Source: Acidobacteriota bacterium
GTDB lineage: Bacteria > Acidobacteriota > Thermoanaerobaculia > Multivoradales > Multivoraceae
Assembly: GCA_003388555.1 (NCBI GenBank)
Contig: QQVD01000037.1
Location: 124,001 to 188,000, forward strand
Direction: 5' to 3'
Length of the DNA stretch: 64,000 nucleotides
Position numbers and translations under genes: made by a program. The notes under the pieces were generated by a model. It searched no databases. It saw only the letters and a list, made by a program, of their open reading frames with translations, and was not told the DNA's origin. Positions 50,029-60,711 of the stretch are shown piece by piece (position 1 is the first letter of the stretch; each line of letters opens with the position of its first letter).

Positions 50029-51414
50029 TCAACCGACCAGGCGCGGCAACCAGAGGGTCGCCAGGCTGAGCGCCATCAGGAAGCCACAGAGGTCGGTGAC
50101 GGTGGTGAGGATCGGTCCGGAGGCGAGAGCGGGATCGAGGTCGAGTCCGCGCAGGACCAGCGGCACGACGCCACCGATCGACACCGCGACCACGGTGTTG
50201 GCCGCCAGCGCCAGCCCGACCACCAGGGAGAGGAAGAGGTTGCCCTGCCACAACCAGGCCGCGGCGCCGAGCAGCAGTCCCAGCACGGAGCCGTTGAGCA
50301 GCGCCAGCGAAGACTCCTTGCGCCACACGCTGAAGGCGTCCCGCGGCGTCGCCAGGCCCAACGACAGCTCACGCATCGACACCGCCACCGCCTGGTTGCC
50401 CGAACAGCCCGACATGTCCGAGATGATGGGCAGGAAGGCGGCCAGACTGATCACCGCGGCCAGGGTGTCCTGGTAGAGCGCGATGACGCTGGCGGCGGCG
50501 ATGTTCAGCACCACGTTGAGCGACAGCCACGAGAGGCGCCGCCGGGAGCGCAACAGGTACGGGAAGGAGCGCAGCTCCTCGCCGCCGACGATGCCGAGGC
50601 TCTTGCGGTACTCGTCCTCGCTGCGCTCGGTGAACGCATGTTCGAGGTCGGAGCGCTGCACCACCCCGAGCAGCCGGCCGGCATCGTCGACGACCGGCAG
50701 GCCGAAGAAGGAGTGGCGGGTGAACAGGTCCTCGAGCTCGTCCACCGTCGCCGACACCGGCACACTGATCAGATCGGGGAGCATCGCTTCGGCCACCGCC
50801 GTCTCGGGTGTCGAGAGCAGCAGCTCGCGCAGTGGCAGCACGCCGAGGAGGCGTCCCCCCTCGTCGATCACGTGCAGATACTGGACCTCGAGGTCCCGGT
50901 AGGCGTCGGCGTGGCGCTGCAGGTCGGCGGCGACGGCGCCGACCGTGCTGCCGGCCTCGTAGCGCAGCACGTCCTGCACCATCAGCGCGCCGGCGGTCTC
51001 GTCGGGATAGTCGTAGAGCCGCCGGACCGCGACGGCGCTCTCCGTCTCCATGTGGGAGAGGATCTGCTCGACGCCGCGGACGTCGATCTCCGACAGCAGT
51101 CCCGCCTGCTCGTGGTGGGGCAGCTGCTCGAGGATGGTCGCCGCGTGGTCCGGCTGCAGCTCCTCGATCAGCGCCGCCGCCTGCACCTCCGGCAACTGGG
51201 TGAAGATCGCCGCCGCCCGGTCGGGCTCGGCGAGCTCGAAGAGGCGCCCCTGCTCGGCGCTCGGCAGGGTGGCGACGGCACGGGCCAGCTCGGAGGGCTG
51301 GAGGTGCTCGATCGCCTCGAGCACCAGCGCGGCATCGGGGGACTCCTGCAGTGCCTCGAGGACCTGCCGACGCTCGAGCTCGGCGGACGGACGATCTGGC
51401 TCCTGCTCGGGCAT
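50029..51414 (-). CDS. mgtE: Magnesium transporter MgtE
   Basis: The 461-residue protein has the MgtE domain order: an N-terminal helical superhelix (about 1-130, with LERRQVLEALQESPDAALVL), two CBS domains (about 135-255; LHVIDEGGRLLGVLPLRELL and PVVDDAGRLLGVVQRSDLE), a plug helix and a C-terminal five-helix membrane domain. The pore signatures LPIISDMSGCSGNQAVAVSM and SIGGVVPLVLRGLDLDPALA are present, including the GNQ motif. Family knowledge: a Mg2+-gated Mg2+ channel of the inner membrane. It lies downstream of the DksA-type gene on the same strand, separated by 126 bp that contain a plus-strand-oriented hairpin. Confidence 0.95.
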   Translation of the reverse strand: MPEQEPDRPSAELERRQVLEALQESPDAALVLEAIEHLQPSELARAVATLPSAEQGRLFELAEPDRAAAIFTQLPEVQAAALIEELQPDHAATILEQLPHHEQAGLLSEIDVRGVEQILSHMETESAVAVRRLYDYPDETAGALMVQDVLRYEAGSTVGAVAADLQRHADAYRDLEVQYLHVIDEGGRLLGVLPLRELLLSTPETAVAEAMLPDLISVPVSATVDELEDLFTRHSFFGLPVVDDAGRLLGVVQRSDLEHAFTERSEDEYRKSLGIVGGEELRSFPYLLRSRRRLSWLSLNVVLNIAAASVIALYQDTLAAVISLAAFLPIISDMSGCSGNQAVAVSMRELSLGLATPRDAFSVWRKESSLALLNGSVLGLLLGAAAWLWQGNLFLSLVVGLALAANTVVAVSIGGVVPLVLRGLDLDPALASGPILTTVTDLCGFLMALSLATLWLPRLVG

Positions 51415-51438
51415 CGCGGCTCACCCCCTCTGAACTTC

Positions 51439-51471
51439 GGCCCGTCGGACGAGCGCCCGACGGGCCTTCTT
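51439..51471 (+). terminator. Rho-independent terminator-like hairpin, plus strand, between two minus-strand genes
   Basis: GGCCCGTCGG (51439-51448) pairs perfectly with CCGACGGGCC (51457-51466) across an 8-nt loop, followed by TTCTT on the plus strand. The same GGGCCTTCTT ending closes the receptor terminator at 1612. Both neighbours are on the minus strand, where no U-run follows. Confidence 0.6.
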
Positions 51472-51540
51472 GCGGACACGGGGCCACGCCAGGTGATCCC
51501 CGAGGTCGAGGATAGCGTCGCCCCGAGCGGAGCGACGTCG

Positions 51541-52050
51541 TCAGCTGATGGCGCCGAGCAGCGACCAGGCCTCGTTCGGCAGGGCGCGCGAGACGCCGCG
51601 GGTGGCGAGCTCGACCTCGAGCTCACCCGCCTCCTGGCAGGGAACGCAAAAGGCGGTGGCTGGCAGTGCGGCCAGGCGGGCTTCGGCGATCGGTGTGCCA
51701 CAGCCGTCGCAGATCCCGTAGCCGCCCAGCTCGATGCGCCTGAGCGCGATCTCGACGTCGTGCAGCTTGCGGCGGTCGAGCTCGCCGAGGGCGTGCAGCA
51801 CCTCCTCGGGAGCGTCGCTCTGAGCCTGGTCGACCAGGTCGGAGTAGAGCTGCTCGTGCAGTCTTCCGGTGGCGGCGTTCAACGAGCGCACCTGTCCCTG
51901 CAGTCGCGAGCGCTCGACCTCCAGCTGCTGGCGCTGGGTCTCGACGAACTTCGGGTCGCGTACCGCCGTGGCCGCCACGGCAGTCGGGCGGGCACGCTTC
52001 GAGATCAACATCGGATTCGAACTCCTCGACGACCGGAACCGCTTCTTCAT
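51541..52050 (-). CDS. TraR/DksA-type C4 zinc-finger protein
   Basis: The 169-residue protein has an N-terminal coiled coil (QLEVERSRLQGQVRSLNAAT and DLDRRKLHDVE-type helices) and a zinc finger with C114, C117, C135 and C138 (YGICDGCGTPI and AFCVPCQEAG). This is the DksA/TraR/YbiI layout; family members bind the RNA polymerase secondary channel and modulate promoters, often with ppGpp. The C-terminal extension after the finger is longer than usual. ATG 52050 is preceded by GGAGAG. A direct promoter target cannot be inferred from sequence. Confidence 0.85.
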   Translation of the reverse strand: MKKRFRSSRSSNPMLISKRARPTAVAATAVRDPKFVETQRQQLEVERSRLQGQVRSLNAATGRLHEQLYSDLVDQAQSDAPEEVLHALGELDRRKLHDVEIALRRIELGGYGICDGCGTPIAEARLAALPATAFCVPCQEAGELEVELATRGVSRALPNEAWSLLGAIS

Positions 52051-52197
52051 CGCACTCTCCGGGCACTCCGCCCGTGTCGGGCCGGTGGGTTGTCCGCCGC
52101 CTCCAAGGCCCCCGCACGACGCGGGATGCTGGAGAGGTGGGCGCTCGCGCGTAAGCGAACCACGTGCCAGTCGACGGCGTGGCCGCCGCCGCAGCCC

Positions 52198-53811
<1,614 letters not shown>

Positions 53812-53852
53812 CGGCTCGGCGGTCCCAGGCTGTCTTCGGTCCTCGCCGCGGA

Positions 53853-54968
53853 TCAGGTCGCAGCGACCGGGATCGACGCGCCCCGGGGGAGCTCGCGCAG
53901 CAGGTCTTCCCGGGCATCGAGAGAGGTGAGCAAGGCGAGATGGGCGCGGGCCCGGTCGAGGTTCTGGCCGGGACGCGAGACCCGGAAGTAGAGGTCGCCG
54001 CGCAGGTGGTCGGTGAGGAAACGAACGCCGTTCTCCAGCACCAGCAGTCGCGCCGCGTCGAACAGCAGCGGGCGCTCGCGCTCGTGCAGGAGCTCGCCCA
54101 TCTCGGCGAGGTAGCCGCGGGCGATGGCGCCGTAGAGCTCCGGCTCGACCACGACGCGGTCGAGGTCGGTTTCGTCCTCGGCGCTACGGTGTGCCATGGA
54201 ACGCACCATCTCGCCGAAGTCGAACAGCGGGCTGCCTGGCATCACCGTGTCGAGATCGATGACGCAGAGCGCGGCGCCGGTGGTCGAGTCGAGCAGCACG
54301 TTCGAGAGCTTGGCGTCGTTGTGTACGGGGCGCTGGGTCGCGCCGTGATCGCTCAGCTCCAGCAGGATCGACGCCGACGACGCGTGGGCCTCGAAGCCGT
54401 CGATCTCCTCGCCGCAGCCGGCGCGCCGGCCGAGCGCGTCGTCCTCGGCCGCGGCGGCAAGCCCGGCGAAGCGCCAGGGCGTGTCGTGGAAGCGCGGGAT
54501 CGTCTCGTGCAGGCGGTCGACGGGGAACCCACCCAGCCGGCGCTGGAAACGACCGAAGGCTGCGGCGGCGCTCTCGGCCTGGATCGCCGTCGCGACCTCG
54601 AGCTCGGTGCGAGAGCCGGGGATGTAGTGGAAGGCGCGCCAGCACCAGCCCGAGCCGTCGCGCGCCAGGGCGCCGTCGTCGCGGGTCGGAGCCACCCGCA
54701 ACACCGCCCGCTCGATGTCGGCGACCCCCTCGTCGAGGCAGGCCCGGCGGAGCCAGTCGGTGATCCGGACGATGTTCTCCTGCACCTGCTCGGGGCGCCG
54801 GAAGACGTCATGGTTGATGCGCTGCAGGAGCAGCTGCCGGCGCGGTGCGATGGCCAGCCAGGAGACGTTGATGTGCCCGTCGACCACCGGCCGCAGCTCC
54901 GCCGAGGGCGGCAGGCCGAAGGCGTCGAGCACCTCCGGTGGCGGCAGGACGCGACTCGGGTCGTGCAC
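53853..54968 (-). CDS. Phosphotransferase (APH fold), N-acetylhexosamine kinase-like
   Basis: The 371-residue protein starts at GTG 54968. VVDGHINVSWLAI is the phosphate-loop region, RQLLLQRINHDVFRRPEQVQ holds the ATP-binding lysine-equivalent region, and PVHNDAKLSNVLLD plus CVIDLDTVMPGSPLFDFGE are the Brenner and DFG-like catalytic motifs. The HNDAKLSNVLLD-IDLDTVMPG pair matches N-acetylhexosamine 1-kinase (NahK) and related APH enzymes. Family knowledge: ATP-dependent phosphorylation of an amino sugar or alcohol. It has no signal peptide. The kinase could feed sugar phosphates to the nucleotidyltransferases at 5221 or 34761, which is speculation. Confidence 0.85.
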   Translation of the reverse strand: MHDPSRVLPPPEVLDAFGLPPSAELRPVVDGHINVSWLAIAPRRQLLLQRINHDVFRRPEQVQENIVRITDWLRRACLDEGVADIERAVLRVAPTRDDGALARDGSGWCWRAFHYIPGSRTELEVATAIQAESAAAAFGRFQRRLGGFPVDRLHETIPRFHDTPWRFAGLAAAAEDDALGRRAGCGEEIDGFEAHASSASILLELSDHGATQRPVHNDAKLSNVLLDSTTGAALCVIDLDTVMPGSPLFDFGEMVRSMAHRSAEDETDLDRVVVEPELYGAIARGYLAEMGELLHERERPLLFDAARLLVLENGVRFLTDHLRGDLYFRVSRPGQNLDRARAHLALLTSLDAREDLLRELPRGASIPVAAT

Positions 54969-55050
54969 GCCCCAGTCTACCGTGCCCTTGATTCTCGGGC
55001 GGCGGCTCGGATGCGCCCCATTGCGCGCCGATCTGCGAGGATCTGCAGCG

Positions 55051-55710
55051 ATGAGAGAAGATCCGAGCGGGCGGATCGATCGCCACGAGCCCGAGCAGGG
55101 ACGAGAACGTCGGCGGAGCGACGACGAGAAGCCGCCGGAGCTCGATCGCGTCTCGCCGCTGGCGACCGTCTCACGTCACGTGACGGGTCTCCTGATCGAC
55201 CCTCCGCTGCTCGAGCGCAAGGTCGCCGACGCGCGGCGCAGCGCTCGCGGCCGCGACACCCACATCCTGCACGACGGCGACGACGACGTACCGCAGCGCA
55301 TGCTGAATGCCCTCGAGCCGGGCACCTACGTCACGCCGCACCGCCACCTCACCGTGCCCAAGGCCGAGTCGCTGATCGTGCTGCGCGGCAGCGCCGCGGT
55401 GGTGGTCTTCGACGACGACGGCGAGCCGGAGATCGAGGCCCTGCTCACCCTCGAACCGCGGCCGGGCGCCGGAGTGGCCTTCGATCTGCGGGCCGGCGTC
55501 TGGCACACGATGGTGGCGCTGGAGTCGGGAACCGTGGTGTACGAGATGAAGGGTGGGCCCTACGACGCGCGCACCGACAAGCAGTTCGCCCCCTGGGCGC
55601 CGTGCGAGGGCGAGCCGGGAGCCGCTGGGTATCTGGCGCGGCTCGAGGACGGTCTGCGCGAGCGGTTCGATCTGGCCCCCCGTTCCTGGCAGCCGCCGCC
55701 GCGCAGATGA
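55051..55710 (+). CDS. WbuC-like cupin-fold metalloprotein
   Basis: ATG 55051 gives 219 residues; the first 40 are charged and low in complexity. The cupin core is VPQRMLNALEPGTYVTPHRH followed by AESLIVLRGSAAVVVFDDD and GVWHTMVALESGTVVYEMKG, matching WbuC-family proteins that sit in O-antigen loci and carry a metal-binding PHRH motif. The biochemical activity of WbuC is not established. Its stop overlaps the start of the histidine kinase gene as ATGA, so it heads an operon with the two-component system. The link to lipopolysaccharide is inferred from the family name only. Confidence 0.85.
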   Translation: MREDPSGRIDRHEPEQGRERRRSDDEKPPELDRVSPLATVSRHVTGLLIDPPLLERKVADARRSARGRDTHILHDGDDDVPQRMLNALEPGTYVTPHRHLTVPKAESLIVLRGSAAVVVFDDDGEPEIEALLTLEPRPGAGVAFDLRAGVWHTMVALESGTVVYEMKGGPYDARTDKQFAPWAPCEGEPGAAGYLARLEDGLRERFDLAPRSWQPPPRR

Positions 55711-57353
55711 GTCCTGCGGAGCAGGAGGACGCGATCGAGCGCCGCCGTCGACTCTCGGACCCGGCGGTGATCCTCGGAGTGCTCGTGCTGGTGGTCGGCG
55801 CGCTCGGCATCTTCGGATTGATCGCGGCGCAGGGCGATGCGGCCGAGGCGCTGCGCCAGACCCAGGAGCTGCAACTGCGCGCCGATGCCCGGACCTTCGA
55901 GGCGCTGCTGGCGCAGCAGTACGGCAGGCTGGAGTTCCTGCTCGACCAGCTCACCGGCGCCGCGGTGGCCACCGCCAGCGATCCCATGGCCCGTCGCTGG
56001 GCTCGCCTCGATCTCGAGGGCACGCTGCTGCGGTATCTCGACACCAACCCGCCGGTGGTGAGGCTGCGGGTCTCCGCCAACGACGCCGCGCGGGCGCTGG
56101 CCGAGCGTGACGAGGGAGTGCCGGTGCTGCGCGATCCGTCGAGCCGACTGCCGTTGGAGCTCGAGCTGCTGCACGGAGAGTGGGCGAACGAGGAGGGCGT
56201 GCGGCTGGAGGCATGGGTGGATCCGAGGCGGGTGCTGGCCGATCTCGGCGACGGCCTCGGGCTCACCGCGACGCGCCCGGAACCGGGAGGCGGATCCACG
56301 GCGCCGGTCGCGGGTGCGGGCGAGCTTGTGGAGCCGGTGACCAGCTCGTTCTGGACCCGCCCTCTCGAGGCGGTCGTGGTGCAGCAGCCCGGTGGCGTCG
56401 GCTCGCCGCTCGACAGCGTCACCGGTTGGTTCCGCGTCTTCCTCTGGTTGCAGCTGGTGCTGCTGCCGGCGGCGCTGGTGCTCGCACTGCTCACCGCACG
56501 TCGCCTGCGCCGCATCGCCCGGCTCGAGACCGAGGGGAGGCAGGCGAGGAGGCTCGCCGCGCTGGAGCGCCAGGTCGAGCACTCGGAGCGGCTGGCGAGC
56601 CTCGGTCGGTTCGCCGCCGGGATCGCGCACGAGATGAACAACCCGCTCGAAGGGATGAAGAACTACACCCGACTGCTCTCGGAGGATCTCGCCGGAGAGA
56701 GGTTGGAGGACCTCGAGCAGCCGCGCATCTGGCTGCAGCGCATCGACGAGGGGATCGAGCGTGCGGCGGGCGCGGTGCGTCAGCTGCTCGACTTCGCCCA
56801 ACCGTCCGCGGCTGGAGGGCGGTTCGCCAGTCTCGAGCTGGCTGCCCTGCTCGAAGAGACCCGACGCTTCGTCAGCGCTCACCCCGACTGCAGCGGGGCC
56901 GTGGTCGAGATCGAGTGTGACCCCGGGCTGACCGTCTTCGGCGACCGCCAGACCCTCGGCCAGCTGGTGCTGAACCTCACCCTCAACGCCTGCCAGGCGC
57001 AGGTCGATGGTGGAGCGCCCAAGCGCGTGCGCTTCGTCGCGGCGCCGGCCGATCGCGACGGTCGGGTGCGGCTCGAGGTCCTCGACTGGGGGACCGGCTT
57101 CACCGAGGACGGCCTCCAGCACGCCTTCGAGCCCTTCCACTCGAGCCGCGGCTCGCGTGGACTGGGGCTCTCGGTCTGTCATTCGATCGTGCGTGCCCAC
57201 GGTGGCATGATCGAGTTGACGAACCGTGCCGACGGTGGCGGTGCGAGGGTCGAGGTGGTGCTGCCTTCGCGAGCGGGCTCGCAGGAGCCCGGATCTCCTT
57301 CGCACGACCGCCGCCAACCCCTGGGATACAGAGTCGACGAGAGCAAGCAGTGA
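55707..57353 (+). CDS. Sensor histidine kinase (membrane-bound, extracytoplasmic sensor)
   Basis: The 548-residue kinase has two membrane spans, VILGVLVLVVGALGIFGLIA and LWLQLVLLPAALVLALLTA, enclosing an extracytoplasmic sensor of about 200 residues (45-245). The HisKA box is FAAGIAHEMNNPLEGMKNYT with H308, the N box is LNLTLNACQA, and the ATP lid motifs are LDWGTGFTEDG and SRGLGLSVCHSIVRAHGG. Upstream overlap with the cupin gene (ATGA) and 54 bases to the response-regulator gene place it in one operon. The stimulus is unknown. HEMNNPLEG is the classic NtrB/AtoS-type phosphoacceptor sequence. Confidence 0.95.
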   Translation: MSPAEQEDAIERRRRLSDPAVILGVLVLVVGALGIFGLIAAQGDAAEALRQTQELQLRADARTFEALLAQQYGRLEFLLDQLTGAAVATASDPMARRWARLDLEGTLLRYLDTNPPVVRLRVSANDAARALAERDEGVPVLRDPSSRLPLELELLHGEWANEEGVRLEAWVDPRRVLADLGDGLGLTATRPEPGGGSTAPVAGAGELVEPVTSSFWTRPLEAVVVQQPGGVGSPLDSVTGWFRVFLWLQLVLLPAALVLALLTARRLRRIARLETEGRQARRLAALERQVEHSERLASLGRFAAGIAHEMNNPLEGMKNYTRLLSEDLAGERLEDLEQPRIWLQRIDEGIERAAGAVRQLLDFAQPSAAGGRFASLELAALLEETRRFVSAHPDCSGAVVEIECDPGLTVFGDRQTLGQLVLNLTLNACQAQVDGGAPKRVRFVAAPADRDGRVRLEVLDWGTGFTEDGLQHAFEPFHSSRGSRGLGLSVCHSIVRAHGGMIELTNRADGGGARVEVVLPSRAGSQEPGSPSHDRRQPLGYRVDESKQ

Positions 57354-57407
57354 GTCGATACGAGAGGTGCGCGGCGGAGCCGATCCCGCCGGCCGGAGGC
57401 GCTCAGG

Positions 57408-58817
57408 GTGCCGGCTGACGCCGCACGCAGCGTCGTCCTGGTGGTCGACGACGAGAGCTACGTGCGCGACTCGCTCGAGAGCCTGCTGTCGCGGCGAGGG
57501 TTCGAGGTGCGCACGGCGGACGGCGTCGACGCAGCGCTCGAGGACGCGGCACTGGCCGGCGTCGACGTGGTGCTGAGCGATCTCAAGATGCCGGGCCGCG
57601 ACGGCCTCGAGCTGGTGCGCGAGCTGGCCGAGGAGGGGCCACCGGTGGTGATGATGACCGGCCATGGCACGGTCCGCTCGGCGGTCGAGTGCCTGCAGGC
57701 CGGCGCTGCCGACTACGTGCTCAAGCCGACCGATCCCGACGACCTGGTGATCACCCTCGAGCGCTGCATGGCGACGGCGCGCAGCGAACGCGAGCTGCGC
57801 TACCTGCGCTCCCGCGCCTCCGGCGCCGAGGACGGCGCCGACGAGCTCGATCCGCTCGGTGAGGCGCCGGCGTGGCGCGCCGCCGTCGAGCTCGCCCTGC
57901 GTGCCGCCGAGACCGACGCACCGATCCTGCTGCAGGGCGAGACCGGGACCGGCAAGGAGGAGGTGGCGCGTCTGGTGCACCGGCGCAGCGGCCGCAAGGC
58001 GCAGCCGTTCGTCGCGGTGAACTGCGCGGCGCTCCCCCCGGAGCTGTTCGAGAGCGAGTTCTTCGGCCATCGGCGAGGTGCCTTCACCGGCGCCGTCGAG
58101 GCGAACGACGGCCGGCTGCGGGTCGCGGACGGCGGCACCATCTTCCTCGACGAGATCAACTCGCTGCCGCCGGCCAACCAGGCCAAGGTGCTGCGGGTGG
58201 TCGAGGACGGCAGCTTCGAGCGGGTCGGCGAGAGCCGGCCGAGTCGGGTCGACGTACGCTGGATCTGCGCCGCGAACAGCGATCTGGAGGCCGACGTCGC
58301 TGCCGGCCGGTTCCGCGCCGACCTGCTCTACCGGATCAACCTGGTGACCGTCGAGCTGCCGCCGCTGCGCGAGCGACGTGAGGACGTCGAGCTGCTGGCT
58401 CTCCACTTCCTGCGCCGTGCGGCGCGCCAGCTCGGCCGCCCGGTGACCGGCCTCGGCGAGGGCACCCTGGAGGAGCTGCTCGCGCACGGCTGGCCCGGGA
58501 ACGTGCGCGAGCTGCGCAACGTGATCGAACGCGGTGTGCTGCTCGAGAACGGAGAGCTGCTCACCGTCCAGAGTCTGCCGCCGCTGTCCAAGGTGGCGCC
58601 GCGAGGCGCCAGGGCGGCGGCCGAGTCCGAAGCGCACGCGGACACCCTGAACCTCTCCGAGGTCAAGGCGGCGGCGGAGCGCCGGGCGTTGCGGGAGGCG
58701 TTGCGGCGCTCGGGCGGCGTGCGCAAGGCGGCCGCCGAGCTGCTCGGCGTCGACGACCGGAACCTCTCCTACTACCTCAAGAAGCACGACCTGCAGGACT
58801 ACCGTGGCGGCAGTTGA
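57408..58817 (+). CDS. NtrC-family response regulator, sigma-54-dependent
   Basis: The 469-residue regulator has an intact receiver (VVLVVDDESYVRDSLESLL, D58 in VVLSDLKMPGRDG, MTGHGTV, VLKPTDP) and an AAA+ domain with LLQGETGTGKEEVARLVH, RRGAFTGAVEANDGRL and GGTIFLDEINSLP. A C-terminal Fis helix-turn-helix includes GGVRKAAAELLGVDDRNLSY. It starts at GTG 57408 behind GGAGG. Its stop overlaps the start of the third CRTAC1 gene by 14 bases. It is probably activated by the kinase encoded just upstream and may activate a sigma-54 promoter near this operon or elsewhere. Confidence 0.95.
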   Translation: MPADAARSVVLVVDDESYVRDSLESLLSRRGFEVRTADGVDAALEDAALAGVDVVLSDLKMPGRDGLELVRELAEEGPPVVMMTGHGTVRSAVECLQAGAADYVLKPTDPDDLVITLERCMATARSERELRYLRSRASGAEDGADELDPLGEAPAWRAAVELALRAAETDAPILLQGETGTGKEEVARLVHRRSGRKAQPFVAVNCAALPPELFESEFFGHRRGAFTGAVEANDGRLRVADGGTIFLDEINSLPPANQAKVLRVVEDGSFERVGESRPSRVDVRWICAANSDLEADVAAGRFRADLLYRINLVTVELPPLRERREDVELLALHFLRRAARQLGRPVTGLGEGTLEELLAHGWPGNVRELRNVIERGVLLENGELLTVQSLPPLSKVAPRGARAAAESEAHADTLNLSEVKAAAERRALREALRRSGGVRKAAAELLGVDDRNLSYYLKKHDLQDYRGGS

Positions 58818-60711
58818 TGCCGTCGTCGCCCGGCCCAGCGCCGCCGGTCGCTGCCGCCTCGTCTGGCCGGCGGCGATGCTCCTGATCGTCGGTCTGTCGG
58901 CCTGCGAGGCGCCCGGGTCGGGGCCGCAGGCGGCCGGCGAGGCTCCCACTTCCGAGACAGTGGATCCGCTCTTCGTCGACGACACCGTGCGCAGCGGTGT
59001 CGACTTCGTGCACCGCAACGCCAGCACCGAGGAGCGCTACCTGCCCGAGACGATGGGCGCCGGCGTCGCCGTCTTCGATGCCAACGGCGACGACGTCGCC
59101 GACCTGCTGCTGCTCAACGGGATAGCGGTCGACGAGCTGGGGAGGGAGGGGCAGCTCGACGGCCCAGGGCCGGCGCTCTATCTGGGCCGCGGCGACGGCA
59201 CCTTCGAGGACCGTTCCAAGGGCTCGGGCCTCGAGGCGCCGCTCTTCGCCATCGGCGTCGCGGTCGGGGACCTCGACAACGACGGCGACAACGACGTGGT
59301 GCTGACCACGCTCTCCGGCGAGCGCCTCTTCCTGGGCCGCGGCGACGGTCGCTTCGACGACGCCACCGCCGGGTCCGGTCTCGGCGGCCCCGGCTTCGGC
59401 TCCAGCGCAGCGCTGCTCGACTACGACCGCGACGGCCTGGTCGACCTCTTCGCAGGCCGCTACGTGCGCTGGTCGCCGCAGAGCGACATCCCCTGTCGAC
59501 TCGACCGCAAGCAGCGCAACTACTGCACCCCGGAGGCCTACCCCGCGGTGGCGAATCGGCTCTACCGCAACCTCGGAGGCGGCCGTTTCGAGGACGTCTC
59601 GGAGATCTCGGGGATCGCCGCGCTCCCGGCCAAGACCCTCGGTGTCGCGGTCCTCGACCTCGAGCCGGACCTGTTGCCGGATCTGGTCGTGGCCAGCGAC
59701 ACGGCGCCCAACCAGCTGTGGCGCAATCGCGGTGACGGCACCTTCGAGGAGATCGGGATCGAGGTCGGTATCGCGCTCGGCGCCTCGGGGAGCGCGCGTG
59801 GCGCGATGGGCGTCGAAGCCGCCGACCTCGACGGCGATCTGCGCACCGATCTGGTGTTCGCCAACTTCGCCCAGGAGATGGCGAGCGTGTATCGCGCCAG
59901 CGAGCTCGAGGTCTTCCTCGACGAGGCGGCGCACCGGGGGGTCGGGCTGCCGACCCTGATGCCGGTGAGCTTCGGGTTGCTGGCTCGCGACCTCGATCTC
60001 GACGGTTGGATCGACCTCGTGTTCGCCAACGGGCACATCGAGCCGCGCATCGCGGCGCTGCAGCCCGGGCAGAGCTACGCCCAGGAGCCGGTCCTGCTGC
60101 GCGGCTCGGGAGCAGGGGGATTCGCCCCGATGGCGGGCGGCGCTCCGTTCCAGCAGGCGTACGTCGCGCGTGGACTGGCCAGCGGCGACCTCGACGGCGA
60201 CGGAGATCTCGATCTGGTGCTGACCCAGAACGGCGCTGCGGCGCGGGTGTGGAGCAACCAGGCGGCGGGCCCGTCGGCCCGCGCGCTGCGCCTCAGGCTG
60301 CAGGGGGCCGCGAGCAACCGCAGTGGCTTCGGCGCCAGGATCGAGCTGTCGCTCGGCGGGCGCGAGGTGTGGCGATGGCTGGTCGGCGGAGGCTCCTACC
60401 TCTCGGCCAGCGAGCCGGTGCTGACCGTCGGCGTCGGCGCGCTCGAGAAGGTCGAGCGGGCGACCCTGGTCTGGCCGTCCGGGATGCGGCAGGAGCTCAG
60501 CGACCTGAGCACCGACCGGTTGCACGTGATCAACGAACCGGCGACGGCGGCATCGGATCGGCCGCGGTCGGCAACCGGACGATCGACAGCGCTGGAATCG
60601 ACAGCGCTGGAATCGACGGGGCCGGAATCGACAGCGCCGGAACCGACGCCGAGCTCGATTCCGATCCGATCCGGAGGAGGCAGCGATGCATCGCAGAGGT
60701 CGACGAGGTGA
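58804..60711 (+). CDS. CRTAC1 family lipoprotein (FG-GAP repeats plus ASPIC/UnbV)
   Basis: The 635-residue precursor starts at GTG 58804, inside the end of the response-regulator gene. A lipoprotein signal (AAMLLIVGLSAC) is followed by the family opening VDFVHRNASTEERYLPETMG and FG-GAP motifs (DNDGDNDVVLTTLSG, DYDRDGLVDLFAGRYV, DLDGDGDLDLVLTQNG). The C-terminal ASPIC/UnbV domain is intact: GFGARIELSLGGREVWRWLV, GGSYLSASEPVLTVG, LVWPSGMRQELSD. The last 40 residues are a low-complexity tail encoded partly by a 15-bp tandem repeat. The stop lies 26 bases inside the following BNR gene. Role inferred: cell-surface binding protein controlled with the two-component system. Confidence 0.9.
   Translation: MAAVDAVVARPSAAGRCRLVWPAAMLLIVGLSACEAPGSGPQAAGEAPTSETVDPLFVDDTVRSGVDFVHRNASTEERYLPETMGAGVAVFDANGDDVADLLLLNGIAVDELGREGQLDGPGPALYLGRGDGTFEDRSKGSGLEAPLFAIGVAVGDLDNDGDNDVVLTTLSGERLFLGRGDGRFDDATAGSGLGGPGFGSSAALLDYDRDGLVDLFAGRYVRWSPQSDIPCRLDRKQRNYCTPEAYPAVANRLYRNLGGGRFEDVSEISGIAALPAKTLGVAVLDLEPDLLPDLVVASDTAPNQLWRNRGDGTFEEIGIEVGIALGASGSARGAMGVEAADLDGDLRTDLVFANFAQEMASVYRASELEVFLDEAAHRGVGLPTLMPVSFGLLARDLDLDGWIDLVFANGHIEPRIAALQPGQSYAQEPVLLRGSGAGGFAPMAGGAPFQQAYVARGLASGDLDGDGDLDLVLTQNGAAARVWSNQAAGPSARALRLRLQGAASNRSGFGARIELSLGGREVWRWLVGGGSYLSASEPVLTVGVGALEKVERATLVWPSGMRQELSDLSTDRLHVINEPATAASDRPRSATGRSTALESTALESTGPESTAPEPTPSSIPIRSGGGSDASQRSTR
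60583..60642 (+). repeat. 15-bp tandem repeat, four copies, in the CRTAC1 lipoprotein tail
   Basis: TCGACAGCGCTGGAA is present twice (60583, 60598), followed by TCGACGGGGCCGGAA (60613) and TCGACAGCGCCGGAA (60628). It encodes Ser-Thr-Ala-Leu/Gly-Pro-Glu-type units near the C-terminus, 44 to 103 bases before the next gene's ATG. Confidence 0.9.

Noticed and set aside
51415-51540. M-box riboswitch upstream of mgtE
   Set aside because: The 126-bp leader holds only a single hairpin and none of the multi-helix M-box core could be recognised.
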